Assembly: GCA_943138885.2 (NCBI GenBank)
Contig: OW964556.2
Span: 26,616,001-26,680,000 of the forward strand
Source of the DNA: Tholera decimalis
Taxonomy: Eukaryota; Arthropoda; Insecta; Lepidoptera; Noctuidae
Direction: 5' to 3'
DNA length: 64,000 nucleotides
In this document: in pieces, positions 45,630 to 58,600 of the stretch
How the letters are laid out: each line of letters starts with the position of its first letter
Numbering within the stretch: the stretch's first letter is position 1
The notes under the pieces: model-generated
What the model saw: only the letters and a program-made list of their open reading frames with translations
Databases searched by the model: none
What the model was told of the DNA's origin: nothing
Program-made: the position numbers and the translations under genes

Positions 45630-45974
45630 CGTAATATGACTTATATGACATATATTTACGGAAGGTAAACGAAATGAGATATCGTTTATTGCGTTTAGAA
45701 TGTTTGATGTGTAATGTGTTATAATGATATTATAGAAATGTATTAATTGCTTGAAAAATCTCGTTTGATATCAATTAAAAGTATGTGTTGTATTTATGAA
45801 ATAGAAAAATATTATTGAGAACATTACTTAAATGAAAAAAATCTTAATCAATAAAATTGTCATCTTTATGATGCCACTCTTCGAACAAACAGTAACTTTT
45901 AGTTATAAAACACTATAGGTAGTAGCTGTAAATAAATATAGTTTAGTTTGACGCATACATAATTGCCGCCAAAA
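45630..45974. other. Intergenic DNA without a recognised feature
   Basis: AT-rich; nothing specific. Confidence 0.4.
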
Positions 45975-45982
45975 CTATATTT

Positions 45983-46907
45983 GGCTAAACTTTCCTTTAT
46001 GGCCCGTTGAGTTGGAAGTTCATAGTTTTACTGTAAATAGTACTCATAAATACAAAGCTTTTTACGAATTGTTAAGTTGCGCAAATTCACTGTTTATGAG
46101 ATATAAGTTTTTAAAGTTTCGTTTAATAGCACGCCATTTCCAAATTTTTAGGTTGTTTATTGTCATGGTAGACGTCAAAGTTGACATTTCACGTTCCATT
46201 GACAGAAGAAGTGTATTTTGTTCAATTTTATGTCATATTTTTACGTAAAAATAATTTTATATTCACATATTCACGTATTAAATTTGGTGTGTTATTAGTG
46301 GGCATTATAGCTGTGCTGTATTATGTAATTGCGTTGACGTTTTTACACAAAAATATTACGAATTTTTGTTTACACTGTGGAACGGAAAGTGAAGTGTGAT
46401 AATAATGTGAAAGTGAGATATAATATGTAAAGTTTCCATACAAATTGGGAAATAGTACGCAATATATGATAAATAATATTCATGGTAGTTCCAACCGTTA
46501 CTAGGAGAAGTTAGGATGCAATAGCGAGCAAAGCGAGCTCGGGACTTGGGGCAACCCGACTCGGACTTCTCAGATTTTTTTAAACCATTGAGCCCCGCGA
46601 AGCGGGGCTCCGACTACACCTTTTAGCCAACTTTTGAGTTTTTTGAAAACCTTTTTGTTGGAGTAATGCCGGGGAGGAGAGGAGCACCCCCTGCCCCGTC
46701 ACTCCACTCCCGCTGCCTTCCTCCTGCCAAACAATACTAAATTTTTTCTTTTTTTTTATTCTAACCTAAAAACTTTAACCATGGATATCACTATAACCAT
46801 GGGTTTGCGCGGGGGGGGATGGTACAGGGGAGTAGCACTACTCCCTCCCCACCCCTCCCCTCCCACCCCGACCCAAAAATCGACGGGCCATAAAGGAAAG
46901 TTTTACC
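45983..46907. mobile_element. Non-autonomous TIR element (925 bp) with 8-bp target duplication
   Basis: Inverted ends GG(C/G)TAAA(A)CTTTCC, continuing TTTATGGCCCGT, bounded by CTATATTT at 45975-45982 and 46908-46915. An 8-bp duplication fits hAT or P superfamilies. It has no plausible transposase. The right third is GC-rich with a perfect 9-bp hairpin GAGCCCCGC/GCGGGGCTC (46590-46610) and C-rich stretches at 46675-46870. Confidence 0.82.
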
Positions 46908-46915
46908 CTATATTT

Positions 46916-48384
46916 TTTTAAACAAAAATAAGCACAAAAGAAATCAATATGGGTATTTTTTTCCTCACGTATAGCAACATTGAATTGTGATAAGTTAGGT
47001 TATTAGAATTTTTGTTTGATGGTCGATTTACTTAAATATAATGTATAAAATGTAAGTATTTACTTGTGAAATGTAATTTAATTACACGTTTTTTGTTTTC
47101 CTGAAGGACTATGACATCCCTTTACGCTACAAACGGTCGTTTTAAATTATTTACTCGCGAGCTCTGTTCGGCAGAATGTGACCTTGAATACTGACGGCTC
47201 GTCGAGCAAAGTTAGCCAAAAATGGCTAAGTTTTAGTTGCCTCACTTTTTGCACTCGTACTATCCTTCTATGCGTTGTTATTCTAAGAGCTAGACCTTAG
47301 TCGAAATAAAGCGCGCGCAAGTGTCACACGAAATGTGACATAAATGAAAGGTGGCGGCCGTGGAGGCGGCGCGGTAAAATTCAAAGAAGAATGGTCAAAA
47401 TGGACTACGATAAAAAAGTTCTTGTTACCAAGATGGAACTATCACCGTAATGTAGTATAAGTTGAATGTAATTATTAGATACCAACAGTTTATTTTTAAA
47501 AGCTGGAAAAAGAAAGATAATCGTCTCTAAAAATATGACTGCTTTTTAGAACGCAGGATAAAGTGTCTTATTTTTGAACGCATCTGTAATTTTTGTCATT
47601 CCTAGAGAAGTCCATCTTTTTTCCAAAGACTAAATCGATTTTAATTCTGACTCAAACTGAATTTGACACAAATCTTTTATTTTAATTAACCGTATAAATC
47701 CATGACAATTATAAAACTTAGATATGTTACTAATATAATTAGATGTTACTTAGAGGTAAATAGTTTATATAATAAAATTAAAAACTAATGATTATTCTTA
47801 TAAAAATCGATATTACAGTAATCGATCGATTGCGTATCGCTCCCTATTTTTAGATAAGTAAACAAAAGATTGACTGATTGATTGATTAAAAATTGTATTA
47901 TTATTTGTTTTGGAGGTTAATTGGTCCACAAAAAATGATTTTATTTCTTAGAGTGAATAAAGATAACCTAAACCTATCAGATATGGAAAAAGTTTGAAGT
48001 ATTATGTGAAAGTATGCACATATAGGACCACGATTAGGTATTATGTAAATATACAGTCTTATATGACGTGTGCTCTACATAATTTAAACTGTAATACCTC
48101 TAATTCAGAATGCTACAGATTAAATAACACAATACATAACCTCAAAAACATATTACACAATTATTACTTGATACTCCTAGCTTTTAAAAATATATTGAGT
48201 GCCTTGCTTCTTTCTATTTACACAGGCAAATGAAATAACATATGTTTCATCAAGTTACGTTTTATTAGATTTTACTAGTCCAAGCATGTTAGGCAGATGG
48301 CCATTGTTCTTTTCGATACGTTCGTTCCCGAATAATGCGTTTGCCGTCGAACAAAGTATTATATTAAATCAATTAAATATTGAA
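46916..48384. other. Intergenic DNA without a recognised feature
   Basis: AT-rich, with a short GC-rich patch at 47345-47375. No gene supported. Confidence 0.4.
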
Positions 48385-48540
48385 AGTACAGACGCCAGCA
48401 CATCAAGCTACAACAATCTGTCAAATTCCTTTAATAGATTTCATTAAAGGAATTTGACAGATAACTTTATTGTTAAAGAAATTAGGTTCAAGGTTGATTG
48501 GGAAAATTTGACAGTTTCGGGTAGCTTCATGTGCTGGCAT
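48385..48540. repeat. Fold-back element with perfect 18-bp inner stem
   Basis: CTGTCAAATTCCTTTAAT (48418-48435) is inverted at 48443-48460 around a 7-nt loop. Outside it, GACGCCAGCACATCAAGCTAC (48391-48411, 21 bp) pairs with GTAGCTTCATGTGCTGGCATC (48511-48531) with two changes. The unpaired distance differs between arms by insertion. A MITE or a hairpin RNA locus are both possible. Confidence 0.65.
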
Positions 48541-49500
48541 CTGTTCTTAAATAAAATTTATATTGTGACCATTGATTTAAATAGTAAAGATACGGTCATC
48601 AGAACATTTGACGGACGCGGTAGCCCTGCAAAACACACTAGCGCCATCTATGATAACTAAGATGTCAATCGTCGTTGTCTGCTCCTAGACGTAGCCTTGT
48701 AAGAGCGGGGTGTGGTATTTTTCGAGGTACAAAGAAATAAAACAAAACCTTTTAGATTTTATATTTGTTATACATAAAAATACATTTTAATTTGCTTTTA
48801 ATAAACAATAAAAATTAATTTTGTACATAATTTAATCTTATAGTAATATTATTAAATCTTTTTATTTCATCGGCTGCAACGCGCGCCGCTGCAAAGTTAT
48901 GTCGCACTTTTACGCGGCTTCGCGTTGTCTATGCTAAAGGTTGAGACAAACAAGAAAGAAAATTGTTTTAAATAATGTTAGAAGTTGATTTAATGACATA
49001 TTTTTAACTTACCGGTGATATGAAATGTTATATTTTTTTTTTATTGTGCTTTACGTCGTAGTTCACGCAACCCTTCACGACACAATTTGGCATTTTTGCT
49101 TGTAAAACTGACGACCCCTCACGAAGATAGCCGATCGCGTTCTAGTTCTAGTTCACTTCGATAAAAGTTAGACCACTTTGGGACCAAGTTTGAAGCGTCA
49201 TTATAACATGCGATCCGCCCAGTCCTTACGAAGTAATATATATGTCAATGATTGTGACAAAAAATATATAAAAATATTATGTTTGACAATTTTAATTAGC
49301 GGTCCACCTAAGTCCTGACCACCCATGACCCCCCCTGGATCCGCGCTTGATGGCATACAACCAACGGAACGCAACTCACTCGCGGATTGTTTTAAAATGA
49401 TTTGCTTAGTGTTGCCATACTTAGTTTTCAAACGTCTTACAGCAAAACCGACCCATCAGGAATAGTCTTTGGATACTTGGCAATTTATCTAGTGACAGAT
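48541..49500. other. Intergenic DNA without a recognised feature
   Basis: No gene or repeat recognised. Confidence 0.4.
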
Positions 49501-51940
49501 TTTTAACTGACTTCAAAAAAAGGAGGAGGTTCTCAGCTCGTCTTGAACTTCTTTTTTGTATGTTACCTCATAACTCGAAGACGGCTGGACCGATTTGGAA
49601 AATTCTTTTTTGTTTGAAAGGGCATACTTTCTAGTTGGCCCCATTGTTACGAAATTAGGATCCCATGATGGAATCCTGGAGTAAAGGGAACTCTTCAAAT
49701 ATTATAGGCACACTTATAGCGTTTTGGGTATTTCTTATAGTACCTTGTGCAGTTGCTTTTGAAAAGCACCATTTGGGGAAGTGGAACTGATGATGAAGAC
49801 CACAGATGGCCACCGAAAACTACTCAATAATAAGTATTTCATGGATTGCAATTCGATTACTTAAATATGGATGTTAAGCACTTTATGCTCATCACAAAGC
49901 AAATGGTGATGTAGAGCTGATGGTGAAGTACCTGGAGAAATCCTCAAAAATTAACGGCTCTGCATCGAGAAAAGCAATATTTTGTAAAAGGTGATAAGAA
50001 GTTGACATTTTAGCTTTTTTAACTAACTAAATTCCAAACCGACCCACTAAAAAGCGTAAAAAAAAAAACTTTAACAAAAACTAAAACCGACTTCGATATC
50101 AAAACACTACCTACAAAGGCAAAAATAACTTCAATTTCGGAAGGCGGTATCAAAAAAAAAGTAAGTAGTGTAAATACGCCAAAAGTCGGCCCCCTAACGG
50201 ATTTTCTGACTGGGGATCGCTCTGGCGCCATCAGTTTGCAACGAAGGATAGCTTCTGATGCGGTTTTGGATAGTTTCATATGTCTATTTCATGTTTATAG
50301 GCATAAGGTTGTTATTTCTATTAAAATAAAAAAGTTTTAAGGTTTAGATGAGTCGAGAACGAAAAAACCCTAAAGTCGGCCATTCACGGCCCATGGTCGG
50401 TCGCGTTTTTCCCAAATGTCGGCCGGGTATAGGATGTTTTAAATTAAGACTGACAAATATTATTAATATGATTTATTTTGGCAGGAGTCTAATATCACAC
50501 TAAGTATACATTTGTAATTGTATTTTTTTATTACTAAAATATATTTTTCGCCTCAACAATGTTAGGTACTAAAATTATAACAAAGTAAAACATCACAATA
50601 AAATAAAATACTTGTAACGTTGTTCGTGGGATGCCAAATAGTTTAATGCACGAATAGACATCCATACCTATTGCCCCAAGAGCTTCTTTTATTTTATTGC
50701 GATCGTAACCGCATAATTTTCTTTGCTTTCGCGAAAGCGCAAGGCTTTCGCGAAAGCCTATCTACCTGCTCTGTCATTGTAGTACCTTAAATTAAAAGCA
50801 TTAAGTGAAAACGAACGAGCTTTTTGTTACGTGCACGTTAATGAATCAATGAAAGTAAGTAAACTTCAAAGATATTTTTTAAGCTAATAAACAAGTGTTT
50901 CATAGATAGCAAGTTCCAAAGAGCAATTTATATTTATATCCCAAATTCCCAAACCATAATTAGCTACCATAAATATGTTTTCAATATTGTCAATACCTAT
51001 ATTAAAACTAAACTTCTTAATAATATTAATAAAATATACTTGTCATAATACATATTTAAATTTGAGAAAATAAGTTTGATAAATAAATTAAAAATTACTA
51101 GCTACCACCCAATCAATGAAAAAATACAAAAGTAATCAGCCTGTATAGTGGCGTCCGAATTTGAGGCTGGTCGACATTACGATCTTTAATATTTCTAATG
51201 TCGGCCCCTATTTCGTGTACCTTATTTCTCGAGATTCAACTAATATCACCCCGGCCGGTATTTGGCAATTAAACGTAAAATAGATTTATTTGCCTGTAAG
51301 CTTTGCAAATTCTCTTCTTAAACCAATGGAATTGGTAGAATTGGAATTTATAAAACAGACTGCATTTACCTTAAGTCGGCCACGGCCGAGAATCGGGTTT
51401 TGAGTCAAAACTGGCGCTCTATTGACGGCCTCCTATTTTGCCCTTAAAACAATACGCAAAACGTTGAAAAAACTATCTCAAAATATAGTAAAAATAACGT
51501 TTTAGTGATAAAAAAGCTCAAAACAAAAATAAAGAAATGTCTTACCGTAGTAATATCAATTCCCGAAGTATGGGTATTCACATCAAGTAAACTACTTTTA
51601 ACGCAAACTTGACGCTTCAACGGCGCAGTCGCGACTTACGTTCAGTGTGCGAAGAGCGAGTGACGTAATCGAATAGTAACGGTTTGTACATATAGAGTAC
51701 GAACTAAGGTTGTAATTCAGGTAGCAAAATTGTCACTTAATTACCTTTTGAATGAACGCAAGCTGAAAACGTACAACGTACAACGTACGGCCGAAGATTG
51801 GGGGGGGGCCGACGTTTAGCGTATTTACCCTAGGTACAAAACCAATTACACCGACTACCGAAATTAAAGTTGTTTTTGGCTTTGTAGTGTTTTGATATCG
51901 AAGTCGGTTTTATTTTTTGTTAAAAAGTTTTTTTTAATTA
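49501..51940 (-). repeat. Interspersed repeat family E, copy 5, split by a TIR element
   Basis: Left part 49501-50167, right part 51831-51940. The right part begins exactly where the other copies continue (ACAAAACCAAT...ACACCGACTA) and ends with GTCGGTTTTATTTTTTG. Confidence 0.8.
50168..51830. mobile_element. 1.66-kb TIR element with repeated GTCGGCC motifs
   Basis: Left end GTGTAAATACGCCAAAAGTC, right end its inverse GGGTAAATACGCTAAACGTC, both followed by GGCCCCC; 24 of 27 positions agree. TA at 50166-50167 and 51831-51832 fits a TA target duplication. GTCGGCC occurs at both ends and near 50374, 50412, 51202 and 51376. A double palindrome GCTTTCGCGAAAGC lies near 50728-50758. I find no transposase. 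Confidence 0.8.
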
Positions 51941-52062
51941 AACCGTTTCAGTTCGATAAATTATAATCTAACGAAAAATAATGCGTTTAATCTAGACCCC
52001 TATTGTACGAATCACAATTTATCGAAAAATAACAATCCCGCGAGATAAATAATAATCTTCTT

Positions 52063-52204
52063 ACCGGTTTTTGCATATACATATACACAAGTGCATAATA
52101 ATTATAGTGTTAGTAATAATAGTTAGTCTAATAACCGGTTTTTGCATATACATATACACAAGTGCATAATAATTATAGTGTTAGTAATAATAGTTAGTCT
52201 AATA
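52063..52204 (+). repeat. 71-bp tandem duplication
   Basis: ACCGGTTTTTGCATATACAT to AGTTAGTCTAATA occurs at 52063 and again at 52134 with no visible change. Confidence 0.9.
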
Positions 52205-52491
52205 ATATGTAAAAAAACTGTTACTGTATTGTTCTATACCTACTACAATTTAAGTGGTCAAGTGCTCTTTAGTTAGTTTTTTTTATTGTTGCTACGAAGA
52301 GCCTGAAGATGACCTTCTAAAAAGTCATTATTCAACTCATATAATAAAATAAAAGCCATAAAAACTTGATGAATAGGTATATCAATGTAGTCTATGAAAA
52401 CACAATATGTTTCTACGTTCATATATTTTGCGAAAATAAAGCAATAATAATATCTTTTAACATATTCTATTATCAATATCGCAATAAAGCT

Positions 52492-52620
52492 TCAAATATC
52501 ATTTAACAACAGTTTCCCTAAAGGCGTTTCTACGATTTCGCCGTCTTCGAAAATCAGGTGTCCGCGAAGATACGTTTTTTTCACGACACCTTTCAACTCC
52601 TTTCCAATGTACGGCGTCAG
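52492..52620 (-). CDS. ALN: Allantoinase B last exon
   Basis: LTPYIGKELKG to KLLLNDI and the TGA at 52494-52492, after a GTTGTTTTAG acceptor in phase 0. No canonical AATAAA is obvious in the next 100 nt. Confidence 0.9.
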   Translation of the reverse strand: MTPYIGKELKGVVKKTYLRGHLIFEDGEIVETPLGKLLLNDI

Positions 52621-55600
52621 CTAAAACAACAAAAAATACAAAATTGAAATCCTGATGCTTGAAAACCCTAATTATATTCAGTAATTAACTTCATAGGGGC
52701 CTTCATCAAGGGGCTTTCATAGTTTTTTTTCTTTCATGGATTGCAGTTTACCTATTTATTAAAGGCCATCTTTCTATCCCTACCCGGTAGTAGGTACCAC
52801 ATTAAATACGTACATTATAATACCCTGTTTTACTAACTTTTGCAGGAACATAACTATGTACGTAATGGTAGAGGTCTGATACCTACCTTTTTAAAAAGAT
52901 TTATAAACAAAGAATCAACAGTAGCTGGTGGCATTCGCTACGGAACGGCAAAATGCCTACCATAAGAGTTATGGGTATTTAAAGAAATGCCGTTACAAAC
53001 ATAGGTACAATATCTCACTTCACCCATAAAAGTAAGCGATTATTACAATAAACCATATTTATTGTACCAACTAGACAACGATGTCCGCATTTAACGATTA
53101 TTTACGATTTTCAAAATTTATCGGTTACCTTATTCTTGTGTCGAATAATTGCAGTGGTGACGGTAAAGGAAGCTTCGGGGTCGAAGAATATGAGGTCAGC
53201 ATCAAGACCGGGCCGTAGAGCTCCCTTTCGGTTCTGAAGGCCGCAAAGCTGGGCCGGCCCTGAACTCATGTATTTAGTGATCGAGGTCAAGTTGAGGCCG
53301 CGATTACTTGCCGCGGTCCAAAATAGGGATAAACCTGGAAATAGATTAAATACCTAAGCGTGATATATTGTTGTAGCGTTTTATTTACCCAAGTAACCAT
53401 CCTTCCTACTAATCCTTCCTACTTCCTACTAATATTATAAATGCGAAAGTTTGTGAGGATGGATGGATGTTTGTTACTCTTTCACGCAAAAACTACCGAA
53501 CGGATCTGAATGAAATTTGGTAAGTAGATAGTTGGCAGCCTGGAATAACACATAGGCTACTTTTTATCCCAAAATTCCCACGGGATCGGGATTTGCGCGG
53601 GAAAACCTTCCCACGCGTACGAAGTCGCGGGTAGAAGCTAGTTTTTTTATAAGTCAGACTTCTATCTCAACAAACATGGACTATTCAATTGACTGTGTAC
53701 AAGTAAATCTGAAAGGATTGAATAAAATATATCAATATTATTCATTACTAGCTTCTGCCCGCGACTTCGTACGCGTGGGAACGTTTTCCCGCGCAAATCC
53801 CGATCCCGTGGGAATTTCGGGATAAAAAGTAGCCTATGTGTTATTCCAGAATATCAACTATCTACTAACCAAATTTCATTCAGATCCGTTCAGTAGTTTT
53901 TGCGTGAAAGAGTAACAATCATCCATCCATCCTCACAAACTTTCACATTTATAATATTAGTAGGAAGGAAGTAGGATTAGCATCAGCTTTTAACGTACCA
54001 AATTGTACCGATGATATTCCGCCCCAAGCTTCTAAGTTATTCGAGCATTTGAGGTCCGGAGTGCAGGGAGAGTGATCGGACACCACCAGATCTAATTTGT
54101 CTTCTAGTAAGTAGTCCCATAGCTTTTCCTGCAAATAAGTATGTAAATATAAAATAAATATTTCAAATTGGAAAATTCAAGTAACTACTTAGGTAGTAAT
54201 TACACTTAAAAATCCAAACATGACAATAAATGAGACAAAATCTTAATCTATACTTATAATAAATCTGTAGAGAGGTCAATTCTGTACATGAAATATATTT
54301 CCAAAATAACTATCAGGGGGTGATTAGGGATCGATACTTATGCCAAAAATGCAATCAGTAAAATTTTTGTCTGTCTGTCTGTATAACCGTTATAGAAACA
54401 AAAACTACTCGACGGATTTTAACGAAACTTGGTACAATTATTTTTCATACTCCTGAGCTGGTTATAGTATACTTTCATCACGCTACAATTAATAGGAGCA
54501 GAGCAGTGAAGGGAAATGTTGGGAAAACGGGAGAAGTTACTCCATTTTTTAAAAGCTACACAGAAATCATTTCATGACGGAAATGTTCTCCTTAAAATTA
54601 TATAAAAAATATCCCACGACAGCATATGTCTATCTTTTATGGTTGACTCACAATAACACGTGTAACTCCCGATAGCTTAGCAGTTTGAAGCTTTCTGATT
54701 ATAATATTTATCTACTCTTACGTTTATAACACTTTTAGTCACCCCTAATTGAAAAAGTTAACATTATTAACTATTCCATAAAAAAGAATCATATAAATAC
54801 ATTATTAAATATTGGTGAAGGTACCTATCCACAACTACACCAAGGAAAACTTATTCTGATGCCTGAGTTATGTTGTATAGTGCAATCCCAACCACATCTT
54901 ACATCGTCGGTTTACGGTGACGTAACAAATATATTAAATAGGGACAATTCTTGGCTATGCGAAAGATCTATTTTAACTCCTCGCAATGACCAGGCATTTG
55001 AGATTAATAACAAAATACTGTCGAATATACAGGGGGAAAGCAAAGTTTATAGTTCAATAAATAGAATGGTCGATGAACAAGAAGCCATTTATTATCCGAT
55101 AGAATTTTTAAATTCCTTAAATATGCCCGGACTTCCTTCTCATGAAATTCGTTTAAAAATTGGCATTCCGATAATTCTGCTCAGATGGAACTCGGCTAAA
55201 AGTAACCCAGTTGCAACAAAATATAATCGAGGTTCAAATTTCAACAGGTTGCGGTGCAGGAGAAACCGTCTTTATTCCCAGAATTCCCATAATACCAAAT
55301 AATTTTCCATTCCAATTTAAAAGAACGCAATTCCCAGTATCGGTGTGTTATGCAATGACAATAAGGCTCAAGGGCAGACTTTTCGTGTTGCTGGAGTAGA
55401 TCTCGGTGTCAGTTGTTTCTCGCATGGTCAGTTGTACGTCGCTCTTTCCCGGGTTAGCAGTTCTAGAAATCTTTATGTTCACGTGCCGGACGGGTCAACT
55501 TTCAACATAGTTTACCCGGAAGCTTTGCGCTGAAGTATTTTCGTTCTATAGGTACTTAAGCCTCATGTGAACGTGATCTAAACAATATTACCAATACATT

Positions 55601-58600
55601 AACATACTAGGAGTTACACGCTGACGGAGTCCCGGACACAGCTATTAACAACAATATTGTGCGGTTCCGTATTGCGATATTTTTCAACAGTATTATAGAT
55701 TGTTATATTATATTTCCCTACTAAATTACGAAAGTTAATCTGTCTGTTACATCAAAATCACTGAACCGTGAGGAAGGACATTTTTTATTTCTTTTTAAAA
55801 ATCTTGCAATCAGTCGGTAGACTATGAGCAGATGTGATGTGAAGTGTTCATGGCTTTCAGAGCAAAATCCCTTTTGGGGAAAAAAGAACTCCGTAGTGCT
55901 TTTTCTATTAGCTGTCCATTTCCAGAATATGCCGCCTTTTCAGTCTACGCTTTGTTTCTGGAATGGTCAATTGTACTGCTAATTTATTCGGGTGGATTGC
56001 AAGTCGTGCTTTATATTTGGAGCTGGAGGACTTTATTTCTTCCTTGATTGTTTTAATATTTAAATGCTCATGAACTTCCGAGATCTTTAGGAACCATGGT
56101 GAGTTGGATATTTGCTTCAGGATGTAATTTTGAACCCTCTGTATTATACTTATGCTGGAGTCACAAGCTGAGCCCCACAATTCAATACCATACTTCCAGA
56201 CTGGCTTGAGCAACGTCTTGTATATGAGAAGCTTGTTGTCTATGGATAACTTGGAGTTTCTTCCGAGTAGCCAGTGGAGTCCTCTATATTTGATATTAAT
56301 TTCATCTCTTTTCTTTTCCATGTGCTTTCTCCATGTAAGTCTTCGATCCAAGTGCATTCCCAGGTATTTTGCCGAGTCGCTTTGTGGCAGCTGACTGTTA
56401 CGCATCGTGACTGGTGGGCAGTTGCCTCTGCGTAGAGTGAAAGTGACATGGACTGACTTACCAGCACTAGGTTTTATCCTCCATTTGGTCAGCCATTCGT
56501 CAACGTTATTCAAGGCACTCTGTAGGATTGCTGAAGCTTCATTAGGACAAGAACTACATGCAAGAATAGCTGTGTCGTCTGCATATGTCGCTGCTGTAAT
56601 ATTATCACTCTGTGGTAGATCGGACGTGAACAAAGTATATAGCACAGGGCCAAGGACGGATCCCTGTGGAACACCAGCTAAGATTGGGTGAGAGGAAGGA
56701 CATAGGCTACTTTTTTTACGAAAAACGACGGAAACGCGGACGAAGTCGCGGGCAACAGCGATCTATACTAATAATATAAGGCTGAAGAGTTTGTTTGTTT
56801 GTTTGAACGCGATAATCTCAGGAACTACTGGTTCGAATTGAAAAATTATTTTTTAATTAAATAGTCAATTTATAGAGAAAGGCTATAAGCTATATATCAT
56901 TACGCTAAGGCCAATAGGAGTGGAGTGCCAATGAAGAATGCTTCAAAAACGGGGTTAAATTTAACGTTAGCCCAAAGTAACTATTCCACGCGGACGAAGT
57001 CGCGTGCAAAAGCTAGTATATAATAAAGAACCAAAGAGAGATAAGTAAGTAGTTATTTTTGGCGGCAAACCTTCAAACACAACTAGGTACAATGGTTACA
57101 TTATATAGCTTTAAAACAAACAAGAATAGACCGAGATTAATTTCTGATTAATTATATTATATTGTATTATGTCAATAATTGGTCTATACTGTCCTCACAT
57201 ACCCAAAAAAGGATATAATATCTCTTACGCAAAGATTGTGAAAATCAATATTTTTAAAAGGGTAACCGTGGTGTGTCCTGCCGGTTCTTCTCCATAGAAA
57301 ACGACCAATTTCGAACCGTGCACTAACTTCTGACGTTTTATGAGTGCCCATGTGCCCACTATATAAAATAATATAATTTTGATTTTGAAATTATTTTATT
57401 TTACATAGGCACAACCCTAAGTTCTTATGTAAGTAGACACTCCTTTGACTACACATACGACAGTCATACGACTGGGAGAAGAAAAATTTAAAAAAAATCT
57501 CTTAAATTTTTTCAAATATCGAATGTAGTTTGTAGTGTAAAATTATTGTGTTTTAAATACCACGTGTTACATTAATTTAGGTAATTATATTTTAACATTT
57601 CTACTAGTTTAGTAAATTATATTAATATTTAGGCACTGAATCTGTATTGAAGTGCATACAAAAAGTTCTCCTGTACCTATTTCAGTGTTTTAGAATTTGT
57701 TTGTTCAATCATATTTACTACATAATAATTACTACTTGCTTTTGATTCTTGTTTTTCTTAGCGATGATAATAGTTTATTCCCTATGCATATCTGAGTATT
57801 TCCCGTGCAATTGGTCTTTTACACAGATCACATGTCTTTTAGAAGGAACATCGAAATAGTCGCCAGAGTCCGACATAATCTAATCTGTAAGTAATAATAA
57901 GAATTATATTTTCACATGCAAATGTAATAAAGTGTTTCATGTTACACCAATCAAATCAAAATATGTGGCAAACCATCTTTGGGCAAACCTCTTTTTTACA
58001 CTGGATTTTTTGGTCCAGATCCTAAAGCCCTCTCGCGCGTCTATAACAAAGTTTCAATACGATTTTATCGATGGTTTAAGAACACGTAAAGGACAATCAT
58101 AGTTTTTTTTTTATTTTAACAAATAGGTTATAGATCTATTATGTGGATATTTTTTTACTTTCTGCACATGCGGAAGTAGGTAGGTTTTTTTTTGGTGCAG
58201 AAGTCCTCTCGCGCCTGCTTGAATTGAAAACCCTGCCAAAGTTTCGACCTTAAACATTATTTATATAAGTCTTGTAACAAAAGAACTTAACTTTTCCAAG
58301 TGGAAATTTACTTCCCCACACCACTGACAGAGGACAGAGAGACGATCTTAGCACAATTTGAAACAATAGCACCGAATATTAAAATATTTGACAAAAGTTC
58401 TCTTCACCTTTCCAAAAGCCCAGCTCTCCAATTTTTATGAATCCTTTCCAACTTTCATTGAGCAAAAGATCCAAAATTTTAGTGATGTTTCGGAGAGACT
58501 TTTCAAAATTAGCATATATGTATTCGGCTTTTACACTTATTCGATACTGTTGCTTTAGACCGAATTTAACATATGGCCTTCGCTCATCTCATCTTTGGAA

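Larger units (their letters stand above)
54247..56762 (+). mobile_element. Helitron copy 2 with helicase remnant and an inserted LINE
   Basis: TCTATACTTATAATAAATCT head, same body as 23931-25124, end near GCGGGCAACAGCGAT. A 910-bp LINE (55782-56691) lies inside its tail. It occupies the intron of allantoinase B between the exons at 53999-54128 and 59905-60118. Confidence 0.78.

Noticed and set aside
46012..46399. Short open frames inside the 925-bp TIR element
   Set aside because: Hydrophobic AT-rich peptides without motifs; the region is a non-autonomous element.
47994..48660. Three short open frames around the fold-back
   Set aside because: Two of them read across the inverted repeat; no similarity to known proteins and no splice context.
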